From RGIG8050 sp045588915 (GTDB lineage Bacteria > Bacillota > Clostridia > Christensenellales > UBA1242): a stretch of 64,000 bases of DNA. Position numbers and translations under genes: made by a program. Under the pieces are notes generated by a model. That model was not told the origin of the DNA and did not search any database. It worked only from the letters and a program-made list of their open reading frames with translations. Below are positions 31,436-40,791 of this stretch, in pieces. The stretch spans positions 124,001 through 188,000 of the forward strand of contig JAZNFA010000008.1 in NCBI GenBank assembly GCA_045588915.1, written 5' to 3'. Positions within the stretch are counted from its first letter, which is position 1. Every line of letters begins with the position of its first letter.

Positions 31436-32212
31436 GTGGAATTTGAATATAAAAAATCTTTGGGGCAAAACTTTATTTATGATACGGATTTTTTGCGCGC
31501 ATTAGTAAAGAAGTTAGATGTTCAACCAACGGAGATTGTTGTTGAAGTTGGTGCCGGTATGGGGACGTTGACACGTGCTTTAGCCGAAACAGGCTGTCAG
31601 GTTTATTCAGTTGAAATTGACAAACGCTTACAATCACATTTAACAAAAAATTTACAATCGTATTCAAACGTACATTTAATTTTTGATGATGCTTTGACAT
31701 ACGATTTTTCAAAGATTCCGAACTTCCGTTTGATTGCAAATGTTCCATATTATATTACGACACCTTTAATTATAAAATTTTTGGCCGCAAGTAATTGTTG
31801 TGAGGTGAATGTTTTAATTGCTGATGAAGTTGCACAACGCATTGTTGAATCACCTGGAACAGCATTATATGGGGCTCTTTCCGTCAGTTGTCAAAATCAG
31901 GCAGATTGTAAAATATTACAAATGGTACCACGTACGATGTTTACGCCGCAGCCAAAAGTTGATAGTGCATTCGTTTGTATGAAAAAAAATGGTAACCCGT
32001 ATAATCCAAAATTAGCAAGTTTGTTAAAAGGTGTTTTTGCTTCACGTCGTAAGACTATGTTGAACGCTTTATCAAAAACGCTAAATCTTGATAAGGTTGC
32101 TACTGAAAAAATCTTAACAGCAGTAGGTATTGATTCGACTTGTCGCCCTGAACAAGTTACTCCGACAGAATTCGCCAAAATTTGTGCTCTTTCGTCTGAA
32201 ATAAAAGATTGA
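31436..32212 (+). CDS. rsmA: 16S rRNA dimethyladenosine transferase
   Basis: 258 residues from GTG at 31436, which starts VEFEYKKSLGQNF, the conserved KSLGQNFL entry of the family. SAM-binding motif is VVEVGAGMGTLTRAL, catalytic motif is IANVPYYITTPLI (NxPY), then FTPQPKVDSAFV. It dimethylates two adenines near the 3' end of 16S rRNA. An upstream TTG (31418) is possible but a -10 box overlaps it, so the GTG start is preferred. Confidence 0.93.
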   Translation: MEFEYKKSLGQNFIYDTDFLRALVKKLDVQPTEIVVEVGAGMGTLTRALAETGCQVYSVEIDKRLQSHLTKNLQSYSNVHLIFDDALTYDFSKIPNFRLIANVPYYITTPLIIKFLAASNCCEVNVLIADEVAQRIVESPGTALYGALSVSCQNQADCKILQMVPRTMFTPQPKVDSAFVCMKKNGNPYNPKLASLLKGVFASRRKTMLNALSKTLNLDKVATEKILTAVGIDSTCRPEQVTPTEFAKICALSSEIKD

Positions 32213-32216
32213 ACTT

Positions 32217-32225
32217 TGTTATAAT
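32217..32225 (+). promoter_or_regulatory. extended -10 for leaderless gene 32232
   Basis: TGT-TATAAT (32217-32225) ends 6 nt before the ATG. It lies just after the rsmA stop. Confidence 0.7.
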
Positions 32226-32231
32226 CCTTTA

Positions 32232-32660
32232 ATGGCAGTATTGATAAAGAATATAATTTTATATGATCGTGTGGGAGCAGTTGCTGGTTTTATTGAAATT
32301 AGACCATTAGAAAATGGTACACATTTACGTTTAAAGCATTCTTTAAGCGAAAAGAATTTAATGTTATCAATGGTAATCGATGGTGTTAATAAAGTTTTAA
32401 AAATAACTGGCAATTTAACCGAATATGAGTTGCATACTAAAATTGATCTTGAATATGAAATCTTTGCTTGTATAGTTCAGCAAGTAGGTAATGAAATGAT
32501 TTCTTTGGCAAGTGGTGTAATCAATCTTAATCGTTTAAAAGAGAAACAAGCTGTCCAAGAAGTAGATCACGCAATTAAAAAAGTTTGTTGTGTTGATGCT
32601 CACGGAAACAGTGAATGCGATAAATGCCCTTACCGTGAATATTTTTTCAAACAAGCATAA
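32232..32660 (+). CDS. conserved-looking protein with C-terminal cysteine cluster
   Basis: 142 residues. N-terminal ~90 residues look like a beta-sandwich (KNIILYDRVGAVAGFIEIRPLENGTHLRL...). The end carries four cysteines in CCVDAHGNSECDKCPYREYFF, a likely zinc or iron-sulfur site. I recall similar C-x2-CPYREAFF-type endings in clostridial hypothetical proteins but cannot name the family. Leaderless promoter, convergent with the following methyltransferase (14-bp overlap). Function unknown. Confidence 0.6.
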   Translation: MAVLIKNIILYDRVGAVAGFIEIRPLENGTHLRLKHSLSEKNLMLSMVIDGVNKVLKITGNLTEYELHTKIDLEYEIFACIVQQVGNEMISLASGVINLNRLKEKQAVQEVDHAIKKVCCVDAHGNSECDKCPYREYFFKQA

Positions 32661-33288
32661 TCGTATTGTGGCCGCCACCTTTCTTTGCGCGAAAAATTGC
32701 TAAATACACGCCCTTATTATTTGACAATAATTTAATTTCTTTAATTCGAAAATTATTATTTTCGAAAATTGTGATGGCTTTAGCAAGTTGGTTGGCTGGG
32801 TAACAAAAGTAAACCGTTCCACCATATTTAATTTTTTTTGTACATAAAGCAGCTAAATCTTCTAAGGAAAGTGTGTCGGAATGTCGAGCTTGGCTTTTGT
32901 GTTGGTTCTCTGGTTTTTTACCACTGGTAAAATAAGGTGGGTTACAGACAATCACATCAGCAAATTTGTTTGGTATGATCTTGTTTATTTGTCGAGCATC
33001 ACCACATAAAGTAGTAAACTTTGTTTCAGATAATTTATCTTGATTGATTGCAATATTTTTTTCGATCTGTTTTACGGCGTCAGCATTGATATCAATACTA
33101 ATCATTTCACTAGGTTTGTGATTAAACGCTATTAGGAGTGTTAAAACACCTGTACCACATCCGATATCGAAGACTACGTCAGATTTTTTACATCGAACAA
33201 AATTACCTAACGCAACAGCATCACTGGAAAGTTTGTATAAATTATCTGGCTGTTCAATCAATAAACCTTGGTCATTTAAAAATTCCAT
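32647..33288 (-). CDS. TrmN6/YfiC-like tRNA (adenine-N6) methyltransferase
   Basis: 213 residues. It starts with the family entry EFLNDQGLLIEQPDNLYKLSSDAVAL, then SAM motif VVFDIGCGTGVLTLLIA, then the catalytic VIVCNPPYFTSG (NPPY), and ends with FRAKKGGGHNTIMLV, typical of tRNA1(Val) A37 methyltransferases. The gene follows the penicillin-binding protein gene by 3 bp on the same strand but has its own extended -10 six bases before the ATG. It overlaps the 3' end of the convergent gene. Confidence 0.85.
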   Translation of the reverse strand: MEFLNDQGLLIEQPDNLYKLSSDAVALGNFVRCKKSDVVFDIGCGTGVLTLLIAFNHKPSEMISIDINADAVKQIEKNIAINQDKLSETKFTTLCGDARQINKIIPNKFADVIVCNPPYFTSGKKPENQHKSQARHSDTLSLEDLAALCTKKIKYGGTVYFCYPANQLAKAITIFENNNFRIKEIKLLSNNKGVYLAIFRAKKGGGHNTIMLV

Positions 33289-33291
33289 TAC

Positions 33292-35547
33292 TTAAAAATA
33301 CCACGGAATGCGTTTGCTTTCAATCGGTTTACTTGAAACATTAGGTTTGTCATTTAAATACAATGTAAGTTCGTTGCTTGTTTGTGGGTATTTGCCATTT
33401 ATGCTAGCTGTGACATAATATGTGTTATAAGTTTCTGGGGAGTTATCTATAAAAGAATAAGTTCCTGATTTGTGACGAATAACAGCTTGTAAAGTTTTAT
33501 TTTTATAGATTTCATATGTTTGGTGGGGTAATACGTCAAACCAAATTTGCGTTTTGTTATCTGTTACTTTACCATCTAGCAATGTGGGTGTGGTAGTTAA
33601 ATAATTTTCCGAAACTGATGTTGGCTGGTAGCGACTTGAAAATAAGTCTGAAGTGGTTTCGCAATCAGGTGTATTGGTACTTGCAATGTTTAATTTTCCA
33701 TTTTGATAATCTAAATTATCTAAGCGAATTGTTTTAACTGAATTTGGACAAGTAAAATGTGCGTCAGGCTTACTTATTGCCTTATGAATATCTTTTGCTG
33801 CGTACGTCAGTTTACTGCCACCGGTAGCGCCTGATGGTAAATCATTTTCTGGTTTCATTGTTGCGTTGCCGTGCCAAACTACTAACAAATTTTCAGGTGT
33901 GTATGAAACCAAAGTTGCATCCGTATTCGTATTAGTGTTTTCGCGTTCAGTTGTTCCAGTTTTTGCGGCTATCTCTATATTCAAAGGTGCTAGTTTACGC
34001 GCCGTTCCATTTTTAACTGTTTCAATTAGCATATCGGTTAATAAATATGCAGTATCAGTTGTGAGTACTTGTGGGGCATAGTTATATTTGTTGGTTAAGT
34101 CAAAATATACAGTTTGGCCATTGCGATCACGAATGCTACGGATAAAACGCGCTGGAGTATATTTTCCTTGATTTGCTATCGTTTGATACCCACCTGCAAG
34201 TTCTAAAAAAGTTGTACCTTGATTTGTATTACCTAAGGCCATTGATAAATTTTCGTTTTCTAAATTTAACCCCATTTTCTTTCCGATTGTAGTCGCGGCT
34301 TCAATTGTAGTTGCATTTAAAATTTTTACAGCTGGCACATTATAACTGTGTACTAAGGACTCACGTGCTGAAACCAATCCATGATATTTATTATCAAAAT
34401 TTTGGGGATTAAAATCTGAATCAATCAGTGGACTGTCGTCAATTAAAGTTGCTGGCTGAATTACTCCTAATTCAAGCGCAGGGGCATAAACTAATAAAGG
34501 TTTCATCGCGCTACCAAAATTTCGGCGTGCAGTTAATAAAGTTGGATTTGAAGTCCATAAAGCTTGTACTTGACCGTTACTTGATGATAGTAACGCAAAT
34601 TTTTCACCAACTAAATTATATTCAGTATTGTTAATAGCATCATACAATAATTGTTGTTTTTCAGGTTGGTAGTAAGTATCAATTTGATAGCCGTAATTGA
34701 TAATGTCATTCTCGCTTAAATTAAGAATTTTAGCAGCTTCTTTCAAAGCCATTGTTTGGTAGTTTGTTCCTAACCATAAAGTTTGTGGGGTTTTAATTTC
34801 TAGTGGTTCTTTTAATGCGTCTTGGTATTCTGATTCTGAAATTAAATTTTGTTCATACATTAGTTTTAAAATTAAATGTGCTCGATTTCGAAAATTCTTA
34901 TGATTTAAGATTGGGTCATATTTAGTTGGGTTTTTAATAATCCCAGCTAAGCCAGCACTTTCGGCTATTGTTAATTCTGCTGGTGTTTTACTGTAATAAA
35001 ATTCACTGGCATTCGCAATACCGTAGTTGTTGTTTCCAAAATAAATTGCGTTTAAATATAATTCGATGATTTCTTCTTTTGTAAAATTTTGTTCAACTTT
35101 TAATGCTAAAATTGCTTCTCTTATTTTTCTCTGTAAGGTTTTTTCATTGGTTAAATATGTGTTTTTGACTAACTGTTGTGTGATTGTACTTGCACCTTCT
35201 TTGGAGTACCCAGCTGCTAAATTGTTAACAAGAGCTTTAGCAATTCTTGGTAATGATATACCGTGATGTTGGTAAAAATTTTTATCTTCAACAGCAACAA
35301 ATGCGTTAATGCAGTTTGGATTGATTTGGTCGATATGACAATATTTAATGTTGTTTTGTGTATCAATAAGTTGTTGTTCACTGTCGTAGAAGGTTGCTGT
35401 TTGGCTTAGAGTCGTTAAACGACTAATATCAAGTGTTTCACTGCGCCAGATTAAAGCAAAAGCTATGCCACCACCTAATGCAACAAGAAGCAGTGTAAAA
35501 GCAAAAATAATTAAAAGCTTACGAAATAATTTTATTGGTTTGGACAC
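33292..35547 (-). CDS. class A penicillin-binding protein (PBP1-type)
   Basis: 751 residues from GTG. One N-terminal membrane helix (LLIIFAFTLLLVALGGGIAFALI). The glycosyltransferase 51 domain includes VAVEDKNFYQHHGI, EGASTITQQLVKN, RKIREAILALKVE and IYFGNNNYGI. The transpeptidase has GSAMKP (active Ser, SxxK), SYN (SYNVPAVKI) and KTGTTE. It polymerises glycan chains and cross-links peptides outside the membrane. The C-terminal ~130 residues form a fibronectin-like or immunoglobulin-like tail. Divergent from miaB with about 30 bp between start codons. Confidence 0.95.
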   Translation of the reverse strand: MSKPIKLFRKLLIIFAFTLLLVALGGGIAFALIWRSETLDISRLTTLSQTATFYDSEQQLIDTQNNIKYCHIDQINPNCINAFVAVEDKNFYQHHGISLPRIAKALVNNLAAGYSKEGASTITQQLVKNTYLTNEKTLQRKIREAILALKVEQNFTKEEIIELYLNAIYFGNNNYGIANASEFYYSKTPAELTIAESAGLAGIIKNPTKYDPILNHKNFRNRAHLILKLMYEQNLISESEYQDALKEPLEIKTPQTLWLGTNYQTMALKEAAKILNLSENDIINYGYQIDTYYQPEKQQLLYDAINNTEYNLVGEKFALLSSSNGQVQALWTSNPTLLTARRNFGSAMKPLLVYAPALELGVIQPATLIDDSPLIDSDFNPQNFDNKYHGLVSARESLVHSYNVPAVKILNATTIEAATTIGKKMGLNLENENLSMALGNTNQGTTFLELAGGYQTIANQGKYTPARFIRSIRDRNGQTVYFDLTNKYNYAPQVLTTDTAYLLTDMLIETVKNGTARKLAPLNIEIAAKTGTTERENTNTNTDATLVSYTPENLLVVWHGNATMKPENDLPSGATGGSKLTYAAKDIHKAISKPDAHFTCPNSVKTIRLDNLDYQNGKLNIASTNTPDCETTSDLFSSRYQPTSVSENYLTTTPTLLDGKVTDNKTQIWFDVLPHQTYEIYKNKTLQAVIRHKSGTYSFIDNSPETYNTYYVTASINGKYPQTSNELTLYLNDKPNVSSKPIESKRIPWYF
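33295..33323 (-). promoter_or_regulatory. leaderless promoter of trmN6-like gene
   Basis: Minus strand: TTGAAA (33323-33318), 17-bp spacer, extended TGg-TATTTT (33300-33295), then exactly 6 nt to the ATG at 33288. The promoter lies within the 3' end of the upstream PBP gene. Confidence 0.75.
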
Positions 35548-35577
35548 AAGTTATTTTGTGTTAAACTGTGATTGTTT

Positions 35578-36585
35578 ATGAAATTTATACTAAAGAATTA
35601 TGGTTGTCAGATGAATGTAAATACTGCGGCGAAAATCACACAGCAGTTATTGGCGGCTGGCCATACGGTGGCTTCTTGTGATGAGAAAGCAGATGTGATT
35701 ATTTTTAATACATGCTGTGTACGCAATACAGCTGAACAAAAAATTTTATCACATATTGCTCTGGCAAAACAGTTGAGAAAAAATAAGCCAAATTTGAAAA
35801 TTGCTGTCATTGGTTGTTTGTCTGCTCGACGTAAAATCAATGGTGTTGATATCTTGTTGGGTACTGAAAACGCAATGGAAGTTGTGGAAAAATTGGGAGC
35901 TGCCATACAAAAGTTACCACCGGAAGCTTCGGATACAGCATATATCGACATTACCTATGGATGTGAAAATTATTGTAGTTATTGTATTGTTCCTTTTGTC
36001 CGTGGAAAGTTACGCATCAGGCCGATAGAAGAAATTTATGAAGAATTTAATCAGGTTAAAGATACAGCAAAGCATATCTATTTACTTGGTCAGAATGTAA
36101 ATGCTTATCCTAATTTCCCACAGTTGCTAGCAAATTTAGCTCAACAACCAGGAGATTTTATGTTGCATTTTTTATCGGCTCATCCAAAAGATTTTGATAT
36201 TGAAACAATTAAAGTAATGGCTAGTTATCCTAAAATTGCACACGACATTCATTTACCTATTCAAAGTGGATGTGATAAAATTTTAAAACTAATGAATCGT
36301 AAATATTGTGTGTCGGACTATTTAAAACTGGTTGAAATGTTACGGAAATATATTCCTGATATACATATCACAACTGATATAATTTGTGGATTTCCGGGGG
36401 AAACGGAAGAGGATTTTGAAACTACGGTAAAACTTGTGGAAAAGATTAAATTTAGTGCTGCATATATTTTCCCTTATAGTAATCGTTCGGGGACTGTTGC
36501 TGATAAAATGGAAAATCAAGTACCATTTCAAACACGCAAAGCAAGGGCGACAAAGTTGGTTGAAATTATGCGAAAAATGTCGTAA
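35578..36585 (+). CDS. miaB: MiaB-type methylthiotransferase lacking a TRAM domain
   Basis: 335 residues. The N-terminal MTTase domain begins KNYGCQMN with further cysteines at FNTCCVR and IGCLS; the radical-SAM cysteines are YGCENYCSYCIVPFVRG (CxxxCxxC), followed by HIYLLGQNVNAY and HLPIQSGCDKILKLMNR. It would convert i6A37 to ms2i6A37 in tRNAs using two iron-sulfur clusters. The protein stops at about the place where the C-terminal TRAM RNA-binding domain (about 60-70 residues) should begin, so it is a short form; 430 or more residues are usual. Its MTTase domain is also compact. MiaB versus a close relative (RimO, MtaB) is chosen because of QNVNAY and YGCQMN and the neighbouring mutS. Confidence 0.85.
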   Translation: MKFILKNYGCQMNVNTAAKITQQLLAAGHTVASCDEKADVIIFNTCCVRNTAEQKILSHIALAKQLRKNKPNLKIAVIGCLSARRKINGVDILLGTENAMEVVEKLGAAIQKLPPEASDTAYIDITYGCENYCSYCIVPFVRGKLRIRPIEEIYEEFNQVKDTAKHIYLLGQNVNAYPNFPQLLANLAQQPGDFMLHFLSAHPKDFDIETIKVMASYPKIAHDIHLPIQSGCDKILKLMNRKYCVSDYLKLVEMLRKYIPDIHITTDIICGFPGETEEDFETTVKLVEKIKFSAAYIFPYSNRSGTVADKMENQVPFQTRKARATKLVEIMRKMS

Positions 36586-36611
36586 AATAGCAAGGTTAAA
36601 GGAGTTTAAAA

Positions 36612-38963
36612 ATGGCTTTATCACCAGCAATGAAAAAATATTTAGAATTAAAAGCACAGTATCCAGATTGTATTGTGTTTTATCGTTTAGGTGACTTTTA
36701 TGAAATATTTTTTGATGATGCAAAACAAGTTTCTTCGGCAATTGGTTTAACGTTGACAGGTCGTTCGTGTGGGTTAGAAGAAAAAGCCCCAATGTGTGGT
36801 GTTCCATATCATGCGGCGAATTTATATATCAAAAAATTAGTTGAATTGGGTTTTAAAATTGCTATTGCTGAACAATTAGAAGCAGCAAATGGAAAAACAT
36901 TAATCAATCGTGATGTTGTTCGTGTTATAACAAGTGGTACTGTGATTGATGATGCAATGTTAAGTGCTGATAGTAATAACTTTATTGCAAGTATTTACGA
37001 AGTTGATAATACTTCAACTGTTTATGCTGCATGGGCAGATATTATGACCGGAGAGTTTTATGTTGCCCAGTTCGATAGCTACGATAATGCTGTTTCACGT
37101 ATTCGCCCAAAAGAGGTTATTACAAAAAAACATTTTGGATACGCTTTTGTTGCAAAACAAGCAACACAAACAATTAAAAAATATTTCAATGTAAACACAA
37201 CGCAGATTTTTGATATTCCGGAAAATTCCCCATTAATCAATGCTGCAGGTGCTTTATTAGAATACTTATTAATGACTGCCAAAAATAAATTATCAAATAT
37301 TACTAAAATTCTATTAGTACGTGATGATAATTTTATGGTACTTGATAAAATTGCTCGTGATACTTTAGAGATTGTATTATCTTATCGTAACAATACAAAA
37401 GCAGGTAGTTTGTTGTCTTCACTTGATAAAACGAAAACTCCAATGGGGGCTCGTTTGTTAGCTGATTGGGTTACGGCGCCATTGCGAAATGTTGAAATGA
37501 TTCTTGCACGTCAAAATGCAGTTCAAGAATTATTTAATGATTCGAAAAATTGTCAATCGCTCCGTGAAATTTTAGAACGTTTTAATGATTTGGGTCGCTT
37601 TTGTGGTAAGGTTGCGAATGGTAATGTTAATCCAAAAGATGTATTAAATTTTACGGATACATTACTTTTGGTTGAAGAAGTAAAATCTTTTATTGCGAAG
37701 AATTGTCATTCTGAGTTGTTATTAAAAATGGGTGAACAATTAAATTCGCTTACTGAATTACGTGCATTATTGTTAAAGGCAATTAAGCAAGACCCCAGTA
37801 CAATTCTCAGTGATGGTAATTATATTAAAGAAGGTTATAATGAAAAACTCGATGAATTACGTAATATCGGCACTTTGGGTAAAAAGTGGTTGTTGGCATT
37901 AGAGATTAAAGAACGTGAAGAAACCGGTGTTGAAAAAATTAAAATCGCATATAATCGTGTCGCTGGTTACTATATTGAATTGCCGATGAATGCTTTAAAA
38001 CAAATTCCATACCGATATGTTCGTAAGGGTAGTACCTTAAATACAGAACGTTATACAACGGATGAACTGCGTGAAATTGAAGGAAAAATTTTAAATGCAT
38101 CTGATGAAGCAATCAAAATGGAGCAAGTAATCTTTGGGGAAATTATCAGTGCAATCCAACAATGTATTCCTGCAATCCAACAAGATGCTTTCTCAATTGC
38201 AAACATTGACGTCGTTGCTAATTTAGCTTATCTAGCTTATAAAAACCAATGGGTGCGCCCAGAAATAAACACTGAAGGAATTTTACAATTAGAGTCGGCA
38301 CGCCATCCAGTTTTAGAAGATTTATTGCCAACCAATGAATTTGTTGCAAATGATTGTGATTTAAATCACGAAAATACGACAATGTTAATCACTGGACCCA
38401 ATATGGCAGGTAAATCAACTTATATGAAAACTGTTGCTTTGAATGTGATTATGGCACATCTGGGTTCATTTATTCCATGCAGTAACGCAAAAGTTCCATT
38501 GACCGATCGTGTTTTTACGCGTATTGGTGCCAGTGATGATATGATGACCGGGAAGTCTACCTTTATGGTTGAAATGAACGAGGTTTCTAATATTGTTCAC
38601 AATGCTACTAAAAATAGTCTTTTGCTTTTGGATGAAATTGGTCGTGGTACAGGAACAAACGATGGTTACGCATTGGCAAAGGCAATTTTGACTTATATTA
38701 TTGAAGAGATTGGAAGTAAGACCTTGTGTGCAACTCATTTCCACGAGTTGATAGAATTAGGCAGAACCTATTCTCAAGTGCAAAATTATAAAGTCTTAAC
38801 TTCAAATATCAATGGCCAAATTATTTTTTTACATAAAGTTGTTAAGGGTGAAGAGCAAAATAGTTTTGGTGCTGAAGTTGCGCAACTTTCAGGTTTGCCC
38901 GAAGTTATTATTCAGAATGCAAAAAAAATAATGAAGGAAAGAGAAACAAATGAAAACAATTAA
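36612..38963 (+). CDS. mutS: DNA mismatch repair protein MutS
   Basis: 783 residues; AAAGGAG before the ATG. The mismatch-binding start is YRLGDFYEIFFDDA (normally FFRMGDFYE: here YRLGDFYE keeps the Phe/Glu wedge region). The ATPase has LITGPNMAGKSTYMKT (Walker A), then STFMVEMNEV, LLLDEIGRGTGTNDG (Walker B/signature) and LCATHFHEL. It recognises mismatches and recruits MutL, encoded next with a 14-bp overlap. Confidence 0.97.
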   Translation: MALSPAMKKYLELKAQYPDCIVFYRLGDFYEIFFDDAKQVSSAIGLTLTGRSCGLEEKAPMCGVPYHAANLYIKKLVELGFKIAIAEQLEAANGKTLINRDVVRVITSGTVIDDAMLSADSNNFIASIYEVDNTSTVYAAWADIMTGEFYVAQFDSYDNAVSRIRPKEVITKKHFGYAFVAKQATQTIKKYFNVNTTQIFDIPENSPLINAAGALLEYLLMTAKNKLSNITKILLVRDDNFMVLDKIARDTLEIVLSYRNNTKAGSLLSSLDKTKTPMGARLLADWVTAPLRNVEMILARQNAVQELFNDSKNCQSLREILERFNDLGRFCGKVANGNVNPKDVLNFTDTLLLVEEVKSFIAKNCHSELLLKMGEQLNSLTELRALLLKAIKQDPSTILSDGNYIKEGYNEKLDELRNIGTLGKKWLLALEIKEREETGVEKIKIAYNRVAGYYIELPMNALKQIPYRYVRKGSTLNTERYTTDELREIEGKILNASDEAIKMEQVIFGEIISAIQQCIPAIQQDAFSIANIDVVANLAYLAYKNQWVRPEINTEGILQLESARHPVLEDLLPTNEFVANDCDLNHENTTMLITGPNMAGKSTYMKTVALNVIMAHLGSFIPCSNAKVPLTDRVFTRIGASDDMMTGKSTFMVEMNEVSNIVHNATKNSLLLLDEIGRGTGTNDGYALAKAILTYIIEEIGSKTLCATHFHELIELGRTYSQVQNYKVLTSNINGQIIFLHKVVKGEEQNSFGAEVAQLSGLPEVIIQNAKKIMKERETNENN

Positions 38964-40770
38964 CGTTTTACCACCAGTTATTTATAATCGTTTAGCTGCT
39001 GGGGAAGTGGTTGAAAATCCTGCCTCTATTGTTAAAGAATTATTAGAAAATTCTTTGGATGCACAAGCTAAACATCTTACAGTGCAAATTAACAATGGTG
39101 GTATTGATGAAATTGTAATTATCGATGATGGTGAAGGTGTTGCAGAAAGTGAATTGCCAAAAGTATTTTTGCCACACGCAACAAGCAAAATTAAAACAGT
39201 TGATGATATAGACCAAATAAGTTCACTCGGTTTTCGTGGGGAAGCTTTAGCATCAATTGCCTCAGTTGCCAAAGTAACATTTACTTCTAAACCAGCAAGT
39301 CAGGATTATGCAGTTCAAATCAATCAAGATAACGAACAGCAATACACTGGTGGCAATAACGGAACTACTGTTCGTGTTGCTAACCTATTTTATAACACAC
39401 CGGCGCGTAAAAAATTCTTACGTAGTTCAAATATTGAAAAGAATCACGTTACGCAAATTATTCACGAGATTATTTTCGCTCATCCGGAATTAAACCTGCG
39501 TTATTATATTGATAATGAATTAGTGCTTGATTATCGTGGTAAGGGGTTAGTTGACGCAATCAGTCAAATCTATGGAGTTGATCAAAGTCAGTTGATTAGC
39601 GTCGCTAATGAAAGTGATTTAATCAAAGTCAATGGATATATTTCTAACTTGAATTTATCAAAAGTGAATCGTGATCGTCAGGTTGTAATTATTAATGGCC
39701 GTGTAGTTAATGGTGGTTTGGTTGCAAAAACCATCAATGAAACAATGGGGAACTATTTACCAATAAAAGAGTATCCAGTTTTCGTTTTGCATTTTTCTGT
39801 CGCTGTGGGCAGTGTTGATGTAAATGTTCATCCTCAAAAACGCGAAGTGCGTTTTGATAATAATGAAAGTATTGTTAGTTTTATTCGAGAAACAATTACT
39901 AATACGATGGAAACATTCTTTTTATCACAAATTTCAGAATTAACTAAACCAACCGAGCAATCTGTCGAAAAGAAAGAATCACTGCAAGGTTCAAATGCTG
40001 AAAATATCTCTCAACAAGATGTTGCTATGCCAGTTGGTCATTCTTTTAATCCAACACAAACGCAGTCAAGTACTGTGTTAATTCAGTCACTGAATGTATT
40101 TGAAAATCGAAATGAAATAGTTAAATCTGCACCAAATATTTTAAACAGTTTTAACTTTAATGAACCTGTTACTGGTAAACAGACCAGTGCCTTGTCGGAA
40201 AATAATTTTTCTATTTTAGGTCAAATTTTTGATACATATTTATTAGTTCGTACATCAGAAAGTTTGCTTATTGTTGACCAACACGCCATGGCAGAAAGAA
40301 TGAACTATGATCGTTTTTGTGATGAAATTGATCAGGCGAATGTTCAATCGCAAATGCTTTTGTCTCCGATTATTATATCTGTCACACCTAAGGAGTTAAT
40401 ACGTTTTAACGAGATTAAACCTTTATTATTAGGATTTGGTTTTGATTGTGATGAGTTTGGGACAGACTCAATTCGTATTTCTGCTGTTCCGGCAATGATG
40501 GTGAATGCTTCATTAAAAGATTTTATTAAAGTTTTACTTGATGATAAAACGGTTGTTAATGATAGCTTGAGTGACGTGGTTAAGCATCGTGTGGCAACTG
40601 CTGCTTGTAAGGCAAGTATTAAAGCAGGTGATGTATTATCAAATGAACAAATTAACATTTTTATGAATGATTATTTTGCTAGCAAAAATGTTCCGTTGTG
40701 TCCACACGGTCGACCAATTATGTTAGTTTTTAATCAAAACAAATTAGAAACATTATTTGCTAGAAAGTGA
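38950..40770 (+). CDS. mutL: DNA mismatch repair endonuclease MutL
   Basis: 606 residues. GHKL ATPase motifs are VVENPASIVKELLENSLDA, IIDDGEGV, PHATSKI and SLGFRGEALASIASV. The C-terminal dimerisation domain contains VDQHAMAERMNYDRF, which corresponds to the endonuclease motif DQHA-x2-E-x4-E with Asp in the last place. SIKAGD and CPHGRP follow. It overlaps the end of mutS, so the two are coupled. AAAGGAAAG precedes the ATG. Confidence 0.96.
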   Translation: MKTINVLPPVIYNRLAAGEVVENPASIVKELLENSLDAQAKHLTVQINNGGIDEIVIIDDGEGVAESELPKVFLPHATSKIKTVDDIDQISSLGFRGEALASIASVAKVTFTSKPASQDYAVQINQDNEQQYTGGNNGTTVRVANLFYNTPARKKFLRSSNIEKNHVTQIIHEIIFAHPELNLRYYIDNELVLDYRGKGLVDAISQIYGVDQSQLISVANESDLIKVNGYISNLNLSKVNRDRQVVIINGRVVNGGLVAKTINETMGNYLPIKEYPVFVLHFSVAVGSVDVNVHPQKREVRFDNNESIVSFIRETITNTMETFFLSQISELTKPTEQSVEKKESLQGSNAENISQQDVAMPVGHSFNPTQTQSSTVLIQSLNVFENRNEIVKSAPNILNSFNFNEPVTGKQTSALSENNFSILGQIFDTYLLVRTSESLLIVDQHAMAERMNYDRFCDEIDQANVQSQMLLSPIIISVTPKELIRFNEIKPLLLGFGFDCDEFGTDSIRISAVPAMMVNASLKDFIKVLLDDKTVVNDSLSDVVKHRVATAACKASIKAGDVLSNEQINIFMNDYFASKNVPLCPHGRPIMLVFNQNKLETLFARK

Positions 40771-40785
40771 CTATTGTGGTAAAAT
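40757..40785 (+). promoter_or_regulatory. leaderless promoter of P-type ATPase gene
   Basis: TTGCTA (40757-40762), 17-bp spacer, extended TGg-TAAAAT (40780-40785), then 6 nt to the ATG at 40792. The -35 lies in the last codons of mutL. Confidence 0.75.
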
Positions 40786-40791
40786 AGTAAG

